This document shows positions 1-10,700 of a stretch of 64,000 nt of DNA, one piece after another. The translations under genes were made by a program, and so were the position numbers. Under the pieces are notes generated by a model. It did no database searches, had not been told where the DNA came from, and worked only from the letters and a program-made list of their open reading frames with translations. Every line of letters starts with the position of its first letter. The stretch's first letter is position 1. Source of the stretch: Doryteuthis pealeii (lineage: Eukaryota > Mollusca > Cephalopoda > Myopsida > Loliginidae); assembly GCA_023376005.1 (NCBI GenBank), contig CM042157.1, positions 66,642,189-66,706,188 of the forward strand. The letters run 5' to 3'.

Positions 1-320
1 TAACAGATTGAGAACAATCTACCCTGATGGATTAAAGTTTCGTTTGAAGTTCTGTGAAGGCTCCTGATTAAGACATGAAGGCTCCCAAGTTCGACAAGAC
101 ATGTTGATTATGAGTTATCTCCCTTGGACTGTTTCAGCTGAAGGAACTCTCTAGCAAAAGAGTTAGAAAGTTAGTTGGCAACAGTCTACATATACGACGA
201 TCGTCCACCATTAGAGTGACTGCCATTAGACTGCCTATTGACATTGGCCCGAGGGCACATCAGCCAAAACGTTGTGTATATAACAATAAAGTCGAGGACA
301 ACAGTCTGAAAAATCTAAAT
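1..320. repeat. Diverged foldback family B remnant
   Basis: Contains shared words of foldback family B: a block near 35-115 (ctgtgaaggctcc, caagttcgacaag), gagggcacatcagcc near 250 and caataaag..gaggacaacagtc near 285. Other copies lie at 5690-6362, 12205-12632, 30236-30555 and 44640-45000. No coding exon was recognised here. Confidence 0.55.
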
Positions 321-632
321 AATACAAGTCATATAAGTTTGATATTTATTCATAATAGTTTACATATATGAATACTAAGGATTATTCATGTGGTTGAAAA
401 ATTGTCTGTTATGAAGTTTCTCTATTTCAAGTCTTCTTACTTGACAATCAGTTGTAAAATAGTTTATATGCATATTTAGTTATGTAAATATAGTATTGAG
501 GTGTATATAGAAATAACCTACTCAAGTTTCACCATAAAGGATCTTCAGGGTTAATTGTAATGAATTAATCAAGATATTGATTAATTTACAGGCAATTGCG
601 GAAGTGAATAATGCAGTGAATATAATATATAA

Positions 633-685
633 AAGTATGAAAAAACATGGTATTCAGAGGATGATTTTATAGTAGCAGCCAATGA

Positions 686-729
<44 letters not shown>

Positions 730-925
730 TAAACCCATCATCAGGGCATCATTGATATGCTGTGACCTTTTTAATAATATTCAAATATGAATATTTGAAT
801 ATTATTCAGCAGTCACAACATGTCAATAATGCCCTGGTTATGATTTAATAAACAAACCGAAATTTCTTAACATTGGCTCCTACTATAAGATCAACCTCTG
901 AATACCTTGTTTTTTTCATATCTTT
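633..925. repeat. Foldback (palindromic) element, singleton in window
   Basis: The left arm (tatgaaaaaacatggtattc at 636-655, then agaggatga...tagtagcagccaatgat) is the reverse complement of the right arm (cattggctcctactata...aacctctgaataccttg...catat). The centre is a perfect AT palindrome, tattcaaatatgaatatttgaata (about 778-801). A poly-T run of about 45 bases (690-727) interrupts the left arm. I read it as a MITE-like foldback element; no target duplication was resolved. Confidence 0.7.
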
Positions 926-1129
926 ATGTAAGAAGATTAACACTAATCGACCGTCTCCTATGACGTACAAAGTCCAGAATGCAAATGGCGGCACCCACCA
1001 GTCATTAAGTAGAGACTTACCGACAGCCTGCCACTAATATTTGCATAACACCACGAACGGTCAATCCAAGTTAACTATCAATAAAGGGAGGTTACTCTAA
1101 CCTACCCACACACTTTATATATTTACATA

Positions 1130-2190
1130 AAAAAAATTTAATCTAAATTTAATCTAAATTTGAACGGATGCTTCTTGCACCACTTGGAATGATGTCTGCT
1201 CTAAACTAAATCTTTGCTTTATCAATGTCCTGTAATATTTCAAAGACTGTTCTAGAAAAAAAAATGCCCCTATGAGGATTAAATTACTTTTCTTGCAAGT
1301 AATTAACATCTAATATGATTTTCCCCAACCCTAATTGCCACTATGGCAAGCCCCAACCCTCCTTTTTCATATGGGTGCTAGAAGTGGTTGCTGCGGGTCT
1401 ACATGTCCTGGGAATGACGTTAAACTCTATCTGATGTGAGGTTCCAGTTTTGGGAGTTTGGGTGAATGTGGAGCACCCTTCATCACCATTGCTCCCTGGT
1501 CCACTCTGACCCGGAGTGTATACCTGTTAGGGTCCCATCTATGGGTTAAATAGAAAAATGTATATAAAAAAATTGTATTATCCGTTAAGAATTGATTTAT
1601 TTCAAAAACTTTATCGGCATTAAAGACCCACTGAGGTTGATATGCCGTAAAACAAAAACTAACCTAAACAAACATCTAACATTGTTATAAAGTTATTAGA
1701 TATCTCAAAAATTATTGATAATGTAAAAAACAAAAAAAACATTGTAATATCAACCAAATTTGTTTATTTTTCAGGAAAGTGAAAAATTTCTGGATGTTTT
1801 CAGTATTTTATTAATGAGGCAACAAGCAGATATGGAGGTAAAATGCAAACTTTTCTTAATTCATTTTTAAGATACTATTTAAAAGTTGTCCGGTGCTCTA
1901 TATTCGTGAAGATTATTGTTCATTAATTTATGATATATAGTATCAGAAATAAGAACATTTTTACCAAAGGCTGAGTTATAACAACAATACAGTTAAATTT
2001 ATCTATATATGAGTCATGTTATCTACTATGCTTGTTTGTCCAGGACAACAGGTGGTTAAGGCTCTCAGGACACCGCATCATTGTATCTCTGTAGTTTCTA
2101 TTTTTTGGTCTTTTTAATTTACTTAACCCTTGCTAAACACTCCTCGAAACATCTACTAGAGAATCCCACGGATGTCTCTACCTATGCCAA
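1130..2190 (+). repeat. Second copy of the 7230-8260 region (duplication or misplaced contig)
   Basis: Runs almost base for base with 7230-8260: the same SINE-like block, intron, exon and following intron. It differs mainly by single-base insertions and deletions, and similarity falls towards the N gap at 2191. The matching pattern includes the words aatctaaatttgaa, cccctatgaggattaaat and gttattagatatctcaaaa, plus the exon at 1775-1837. Confidence 0.85.
1775..1837 (+). pseudogene. Out-of-order duplicate of VPS13 exon 3
   Basis: The 63 bases are identical to exon 3 (7881-7943) and have intact ttttcag and gtaaaa splice sites, encoding ESEKFLDVF...QQADME in phase 0. It lies upstream of the exons for the LLESFERM and WW blocks, which precede this segment in every VPS13 protein I know. 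In this position it cannot be used in colinear order. It is either a genuine local duplicate or, more likely, an assembly artefact. Confidence 0.85.
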
Positions 2191-2290
2191 NNNNNNNNNN
2201 NNNNNNNNNNNNNNNNNNNNNNNNNNNNNNNNNNNNNNNNNNNNNNNNNNNNNNNNNNNNNNNNNNNNNNNNNNNNNNNNNNNNNNNNNN
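2191..2290. other. Assembly gap (100 N)
   Basis: Exactly 100 unknown bases, a conventional scaffold-gap size. Noisy sequence lies on both sides: the duplicated contig end to the left and an indel-rich tandem repeat to the right. Confidence 0.99.
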
Positions 2291-2393
2291 CTATTCAAAG
2301 TTAAATATTCCCTACTGTGCATCATGCACTATTATTTATACATGTAATACACATAATATCATTTAAAATTGTGTTCTTTACCACTCTAATATA

Positions 2394-2990
2394 TTAGATA
2401 TTGTAGTATATAGTAGTACCTGGACTGTAATATATTGATATATATATAGTACCTTGACTGTAATATATGTATAGTATATAGTGAGTACCTTGACTGTAAT
2501 ATATTATACATATAGTGGTACCTTGACTGTAATATATTGTAGGCATATAGTGGTACCTTGACTGTAATATATTGTAGCATAAGTGTACCTGACTGTAAAT
2601 ATTTAGCATATAGCGGTACTGACTGAAATATATTGTAGTATATAGGGTACTGACTGTAATTATTGTAGCATATAGTGGTACTGACTGTAATATATTTTAG
2701 CATATAGCGGTACCTTGGACTGTAATATATTTTAGCATATAGCGTACCTTGACTGTAATATATTTTAGCATATGCGTACCTTGACTGTAATATATTTAGC
2801 ATATAGCGGTACCTTGACGTGTAATATATTTTAGCATTATAGCGGACCTGACTGTAATATATTTTAGCATATAGCGGTACCTTGACTGTAATATATTTAG
2901 CATATAGCGGTACTTGACTGTAATATATTTTAGCATATAGCGGTACCTGACTGTAATATATTGTAGTAATAGTGGTACCTTGACTTACAA
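2394..2990. repeat. Tandem repeat, unit about 35 bp, about 17 copies
   Basis: The unit reads approximately tagcatatagcggtacc + ttgactgtaatatatttt. Copies differ mainly by one-base gains and losses, which is unusual for a real minisatellite and typical of poorly polished long-read sequence. The long open frames on the minus strand here are made of this repeat and are not genes. Confidence 0.92.
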
Positions 2991-3698
2991 GTGCCCCAAG
3001 GTACAAGCTGTCACTCAGTTTATTCTTTGCTTTGTGTTGAGTGCTAAAATCCGAGGTACGAGCAAGCTTCAAATACGCTTATGTTAATAAGTTAACTAAA
3101 AACATTTAAGTTTCCAAATTCATCATACCAAAGAAAAATTTTGTTTATTAAAAACAAAAAAAACACTAAAACATATTACATCACTTAATTCATTACATTC
3201 TATTTTATGTTTTTATATAATACATTTTAATTATCATAGTTTTTTTTTGTTTTTTGTTTTTTTTAAAGACATAATATAAAAAATTTGGGAGTTTTGCGGG
3301 GCTGGAATTGATTAATGGCCTTTTAGTTTATTTCAATGGGAAAAATTTATTTGATATACAAATTAAACTTGCAATTCCAAGTGCCACTGTACCAGTATTC
3401 ATTTTCTTTATAAAACTTTACTAATGTTTTGACATTGTAAACCTGCAACTTTATTTCATTCACATTATTTAGTTTAAACGGTTATATTGTCTATGTATTT
3501 TATATATATATATATACTGTGTTTCTCTGAAAATTAGGCATACCTTCAAAATAAGACTTACCGTGATTTTCCAGGATGATTATAATATAAACCCTCTCCT
3601 TAAAAAAAGCCCTAGTTGAGAGTGGCAAACAGATGAAAGAAATAACCATTCTTCACAATTACATCATGTAATGTTGTTCTTTACCACATGCAACATCA

Positions 3699-3898
3699 GT
3701 TATTTCCTATAATTCCAACCTAAAAAAAGGGGGAACCACTCTGAATAAATTATCTGTTAATTAATCTACCCATTATTTTCCTATTAAACTAACCCTAACT
3801 CGGTCTTCTTTTTTCCTAGTAGATCAATAAATAAATAATTTATAAAATTCATTTAGGGTGGTTCCCCTTTTTTTACGTTGCAGTTATAGGAAATAACC
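3699..3898. mobile_element. MITE family A (GGTTATTTCC), copy 1
   Basis: Palindromic element running from gttatttcctata to tataggaaataacc, with arms carrying the ggggaaccac / gtggttcccc pair and a loop carrying cctattaaactaaccctaac. The flanks (gcaacatc / tcaacatc) suggest an imperfect 8-bp target duplication. Confidence 0.8.
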
Positions 3899-3982
3899 CT
3901 CAACATCTCCAAAAAATTGGCCTTGCTGTTATATTTTAGAGTGAAAATTAATATAAGTCTTGTCTTATTTTCAGGGAAACAC

Positions 3983-4006
3983 TGTGTGTGTGTGTGTGTG
4001 TGTATG

Positions 4007-4047
<41 letters not shown>
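3983..4047. repeat. Microsatellite (TG)n(TA)n(TG)n
   Basis: Alternating tg, ta and tg dinucleotides directly upstream of exon 1's acceptor. The three-block layout is nearly symmetrical. Confidence 0.95.
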
Positions 4048-4081
4048 TATTTAATTCTGATTTTGTGACTTTTTTTCCTAG

Positions 4082-4188
4082 TATGATGACATCCTTGAAT
4101 TACTGGAATCTTTTGAAAGGATGGCAATCATGTCACTTTACCGAAAATATCGACCCAGTGTCCCACTACATGGTAACGCAAGTTGTTG
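4082..4188 (+). CDS. VPS13: VPS13 exon 1 of window
   Basis: Acceptor ttttttcctag, donor tg|gtgagt. Encodes YDDILELLESFERM...LYRKYRPSVPLHGNASC and ends in phase 2 inside a tryptophan codon. Corresponds to the LLE(S/A)..RM...YRKYKP..PLH block following the VPS13 N-terminal cap. The preceding exon is not in the window. Confidence 0.92.
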
Positions 4189-4651
4189 GTGAGTTATTGT
4201 ATACAAATTCAATGTTTTAGTAATTGCTTCCTGATTATTTCTAATTTACTTTCCTCTTTTCCCTTTTATCAAAATGGAAACTAAAAAATCCTTATCATCT
4301 CTTATTTACTTTCCTCTTTTCCCTTTTATCAAAATATGGATATATATATATCCATAATATGATATCCTTTTGGTTTTAATGCAAAGCATGAGGGAGATGT
4401 GTAAAATAAATGAGAAATTGAGTTGGATATTATGTACTAAGTTCAATTTATTATTCCAATATTTCGAAAGAGTTCCATCTTTCTTTTACAATGATTTTTG
4501 TTAGTCTAACAAAAAATCTTTGTAAAAGAAAGATGGAATAATAAATGGAACTTAGTACATAATATCCAACTCAGTTTATTTTACACGTCTCCCTCATGCT
4601 TTGCATTAAAACCAAAGAATATTATAGACGTGTGTGTGTATATATATATAA

Positions 4652-4685
<34 letters not shown>

Positions 4686-4691
4686 ATGTTG

Positions 4692-4729
<38 letters not shown>

Positions 4730-7700
4730 CACACATACACTAAAAATTAAACTCATCATATTTATTTATTTATTTATTTATTCATTTATTTATCAAGTTA
4801 CATTTTATTCATTTAATTCTATCTGTAATGTCATTTCACCTTAAACGTTACATATTAAACATAATTATAAAACTCAAAATTCTTTCTGCTAGGTGGAACT
4901 ACTTTTACACTTGCATCTTGGAGGAGACAGTACGTCGACGCAGAAGAATGTTCTCCTGGGAACACATAAAAAATCACAGAAACACAATGAAGAATTACAA
5001 AGAAGCCTATATAAAGAAGCTTTCGCTCAAAAAAATATCGGCAGATGTTCAAAAAACACTAGAGGTTAGATTGAATGCTTCATTATTATTAAAACATTAG
5101 TCATTTGATTTTGAAATTTAAATGAAATTCAAAAATTTTTAATTTTTTAATTTTAATATTAAAGATCTTTTCTTAACAAGTCACATAATTTGTCTGACTT
5201 TTTGAGATGAGGCTGAATAATTTGTATTATTTAGATTTTTCAGACTGTTGTCCTCATCTTTATTGTTATATGCACAAACATTGTGGCCTTTTTCAGGTGT
5301 TTCTTGTTGAACTCAGGAACCTTTGACATGAAGGCTTCCAAGTTTGACAAGAAAAATTGTGTAAATATAAGAGACAAATTTCCCATAATAATTGTTTCAT
5401 TCAGTGTATGAAATTCCTAAACAAATGTACTAACCATTATGGGACAGAGTTCCAATTGAATAATGAATGAAATTTATCCAAAATGAGGCTTGATAATTTG
5501 TATTATTTATTAAAAAAATTGAGTATCTATTAAGAATGAATTTATTTCAAAACTTTATCGGCACTGAGGTTGATATGCCGTAAACCAAACCAAATCAATT
5601 GAAGACATTTTTTTTTTTTTTTGATTGAGTTCATTTGTTAATTTACCATAGATTTTTTTGTTTTTAATAACTGCTTTTTTTAATTGGCAACAGATTATAT
5701 AATTAGTATTATTTGGTTTATTCAGGTACAGGTGTTAAGCTGTGTTAATCATTATTCTATGTTATTGCCACCCTTGACCAGGATTGAACCTGCAGCCTAG
5801 AGATAACTGGGACCATATGACCTTTAGGCACCCCTTTTTCAGTCTCGATTCATAAGGACATGTTTTTCATTTAAACCGTCAAAATTCAGTTGTTTGTTAT
5901 GGGTTAGGGGTTAGTTTTATAATTAAAAAAAAACTCTAAAAATCGTCTATTAACAAACAGCCAGATTCTGACAGTGTAAATGAAAAACATGTTCTTATTA
6001 ATTGATATCGAAAAAGGGGTGCCTAAAGGTCATATGGTCCAATAACTGTTGCTTAGAACTGTCTTAAACCAACACCTTTATCCATTATGCTATGTGTCCA
6101 ATTGGACCCAACTATGGTTATCTGAATGAGAACAGGATACCCCCATGGATTGAATAAAGGGTTTTGTGGTTAATTCCATGATGGCTCCTGATTATGACAA
6201 GAAGGTTCTCGAGTTTGAGAAGGCTCCAGAATCTGACAAGAAATACCTGAAGAAGGCCGGAAGACACATCGGCTGAAACATTGTTCAGATAACAATAAAG
6301 AAGAGGACAATAGTCCGAATAATCCAAATAATACTAATTATCAAGCCTCATCTCAAAAATTCAGAGAAATAAATTATATAATCGACATTGTTCAGAAAAA
6401 TGAAATAAGTAGAATTTGCTGTTACATTTATATCTTGTAATAGTAAATTGGAACAACAAAACTAATAGTGTATGATACATAAACCTGTTTGTATAAAAAT
6501 AGAACAGGTTTATTTTATGCAATTTCATATGTTTTAAATGCTGTATATAACTCAATAGGTTTGAATATATAGTTTCCTTAAACTTTCTTTATTATTTAAA
6601 CCAGTGATTCCCAACCTTTTTCTATTCCCACACCCTTAAGAGTTTTGCTCTGACCTCACACCCCTACAATTTATACGTTTATTCAAAAATATAGAATGTG
6701 AATCCATACTACAGTTTTATCAAAAGATTATATATATTTCACTCTCTAAATACTCTTGACATAATAAAGGGTAATGTTAATAATCTATACATATATAAAG
6801 GGCAGTTGTGTGTATATGTATGTCTGGCGGAAACTTTGAAAATAGAACAATTAACGACAAAGTAAATATATATAGACATTAAATATCATCAGGGCTTGGT
6901 TTTTGAGCAAAAATAATGAAGATTTGATTTAAATTCATAAAGATATCTAAAAAAAAATAACATTTAAATGATAACAACATGGAATTTTTTCCATTTAATA
7001 TTATAGACATAAATTTCTATTTCCAGAGTGACTGGATCAATGCAAGGTCTTTTTTACATAGGGATTTTAATGGGGTATCCAGCGGGGATCCAACTCACAA
7101 TTCAGTAATAATGGATCTGCGAGACTAACTTTAAAAAAAAAAATCCCCCCTCTACCAAGGCAATGCCAGGTAGCCACTTCTAGTCTGAAATAAAGAAACA
7201 AAAATATAAATAATATTAATTACAAAAGAAAAAAAATTTAATCTAAATTTGAAAGGATGCTTCTCGCACCCCTTGGAATGAAGCTTGCACCCCTGCTCTA
7301 AACTAAATCTTTGCATTATCAATGTCCTGTAATTTTTCAAAGACTGTTCTAGAAAAAAAAATGCCCCTATGAGGATTAAATTACTTTTCTTGCAAGTAAT
7401 TAACATCTAACATGATTTTCCCAACCCTATTGCCCTTATGGCAAGCCCCAACCCCTTTTTTATCATATGGGTGCTAGAAGGCGGTGGCTGAGGGTCTACA
7501 TGTCCTGGGAATGACGTTAAACTCTATCTGATGGTGAGGTTCCAGTTTTGGAGGTTTGGGGAATGTGGAACACCCCTTCATCACCATTGCTCCCTGGTCC
7601 ACTCTGACCCGGAGTGGTAGTACCTGTTAGGGTCCCATCTATGGGTTAAATAGAAAAATGTATTTATAAAAAAATTGTATTATCCGTTAAGAATTGATTT

Positions 7701-10700
7701 ATTTCAAAACTTTATCGGCATTAAATGACCCACTGAGGTTGATATGCCGTAAAACAAAACTAACCTAACCAAACATCCAACATTGTTATAAAGTTATTAG
7801 ATATCTCAAAAATTATTGATAATGTAAAAAAAAATTTAAAAAACATTGTAACAATCAACCAAATTTTGTTTATTTTTCAGGAAAGTGAAAAATTTCTGGA
7901 TGTTTTCAGTATTTTATTAATGAGGCAACAAGCAGATATGGAGGTAAAATGCAAACTTTTCTTAATTCATTTTTTAAGATACTATTTTAAAAGTTGTGGG
8001 ATGTATATCTTGAAGAGTATTTGTTAATAATTATGTATTATGGTATTCAGAATATAATTACATTTTACCAGAGAGAGGTTATAAAAACAAATACAAGTTA
8101 AATTTATTTATATATTATCATGTTTCTATATGCGCTGGTTTGTCCAGAAAGGGTTAAGGCTTCTATTGGCAACATCATTGTTATGTTTCTTTTTTGTTTT
8201 TTAATTACTTAACCCTTGCCAACACTTTGAAACATCTGATCCATGTCTCTATATGCCCCGGTTTGTCCAGAAAGGGTTAAGGCTTCTATTGGCAATACCA
8301 TTGTTATGAGGTGTATATCTTGAAGAGTATATGTTGACTGCTTAGTAGTATCAACTCCTGGTTGATATTAGGTTATAACCCAATACTGCATATATGGTGT
8401 ATCTAATTTACATATGATACTACCCCTCCCTGAACCTGAGAAGTCGTATGCCCATGGTAGCGCTTGTGCTTCTCCTGATTATTCTCGGAGATCTGTGTTT
8501 TTTTTTTTTTTTGTTTTTTTTTTTTTTGTATCTTAACCCTTGCCAACACCGTGAAAACATCTGATCTATGTTTCTATATTCCCCATTTTGTCCTGTGTGG
8601 TTAAGGCTTCGATTGGCGACACCATTTTTTGTGATGTGTATAATTTGAAGAGGATATGTTGACTGTTTTGTAGTATCAATTGCTGGTTGATGTTGGGTTA
8701 CTATTTATGAGTAGATCTAATTTACATATGATACTACAAAAGTAATTCTATATTTTTGAGCGATAGGAGACATGTGGCATAATGGCTAGTCATAGGAAAT
8801 GGACTTGTCGACCAGAGTTCAAATCCTAGACGAAACTGTTGGCATTTCACATAGTGCTAATACCCTTGGGAAAGATATGAATCCAACTATACTCCCTTCA
8901 GCTATGGGTAAATAGTAGGGCAGAATGGACTTTTCAACCTTGGTAAGGAATATTGTCTAGGAGAATGAAAACTCTGAATTCAAACCTGTTAAACTCCACT
9001 TAAAAAATTGACCTTGTGTCACTTCCTGCTCGTGTGGAGGAGTGTTTGGTAAATATATATATTTTTTGAGTGATTGCAAACTTTTTTAAGCTTTCATAAA
9101 TTGAACCAATTGGATTGACACAGATACAAATGGCTGAGTTGATCCAAATGATTGGTCGAATGATTAACGCGGCCGAGCCAGTTCAGCTGATTGGTTGAAT
9201 AATTTAACATGGCCGAGCAGGTTCAGGTGATTAGTCGAATGAATTAAAATGGCCGAGTCGGTTCAAGTGATTAGTCGAATGAATTAACATGGCCGAGTCG
9301 GTTCGGGGGATTAGTCGAATGAATTAACATGGCCGAGTCGGTTCGGGGGATTAGTCGAATGAATTAACATGGCCGAGTCGGTTCAGGTGATTAGTCGAAT
9401 GAATTAACATGGCCGAGCCAGTTCAGGTGATTAGTCGATTGAATTAACATGGCCGAGTCGGTTCGGGGGATTAGTCAAATGAATTAACATGGTCAAATAA
9501 ACATAAAAACTTGATTTGGTTACAAATTACTAAAAGTAACCAAAAATAAACATCCTGAAAATTTGAGGTGTTTATTGTTTTTTCAAAACTTTGAAATAAA
9601 GTGTAATTTGTGATGCATTTAAAATACTTCATTTCAGGCTGCCAAGCTGGGAGCAGAAAAAGCTAATGAACAGCAAGGAGGTTGGTTCAGTGGATGGTGG
9701 GGCACCAAACAACCTAGTGTTGACAAGACAGAGAACAAAGGACTACGTAAGTTCCTTCTAATTTACATACATTACTTTCTACATTACTTACGAAAGGCAG
9801 GTAGACCACGCTTACCCTTCGGAGATGTCTGTAAGAAAGACATGCCACATTAACACCAACACTTGGGAGTCTGTGCAGACAAACGAGCGCTCTGGTGCCT
9901 CACTGTCAAACAAGGCACGAAAAGAAGTGAAACGGAGGAAAGTAGCCTCTGCTGTAAAGAGGTCCAGAAGGAAGGAGAGACAACAGCAACCCCAGCAAGC
10001 CTCACTGTCTGTGTGCAGTCAGTGCACCAGAAACTGCCATTCAAAAATTGGCGTGCTCGGCCACTTGCACAGATGCAGATGATTTTTGTTATTTTATTTT
10101 TTTTTTAAATACTACACCATCATTCTTGTAGATGAAAGGATGCCAATAAATGTAAACTTTATCTAACAATCACTCTAACAGCTTTTTGATTTTACTCTAA
10201 TTCAGTGGGAAAGTTTTAATTATTTTTATAATACTATATTGCTAAACAATGTATGAAAGAAATATATTTTTTCAACTCTGTAGTTTGTTTTTTTTTTCTC
10301 TTTTTAACCTAATACAGTCAGTATTTTGCATACAAACATCCTACTTAGAAATGAGTAATAATTAAAATATTTTATAGCTGCAGTGATCTTTGATTGAATT
10401 TGCCAACTCAGTCAGAAGAATTAACCTTTATCCAATATTTTGGTTTTGATGTTTTTCATTTTAAACAAAATTATCTCTTCTGACTTACAAAAAGAAAATT
10501 ACATTTTTTTTTCTCTTTAATAAATAGCAAACACCAGCATAAACCTTTGTCATGTCACACTGCACACATAGTTTTAAGGGTTATTTCCTATAAATCTAAC
10601 ATAAACAAAGGGGAACCACTCTTGACTGATAAATTATTTATTTATTTTACCATTAAACTAACCCTAATCCTAAACCCTAACCCTGTCTTCTTTTTTTCCT

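Noticed and set aside
2386..3072. 228-codon open frame on the minus strand
   Set aside because: It is composed of the 35-bp tandem repeat (YYSQVPLYAK-type repeats); no independent support.
9131..9493. Regular 40-bp repeats resembling a CRISPR array
   Set aside because: The whole unit is repeated, with no unique spacers between the copies, and the setting is a eukaryotic intron.
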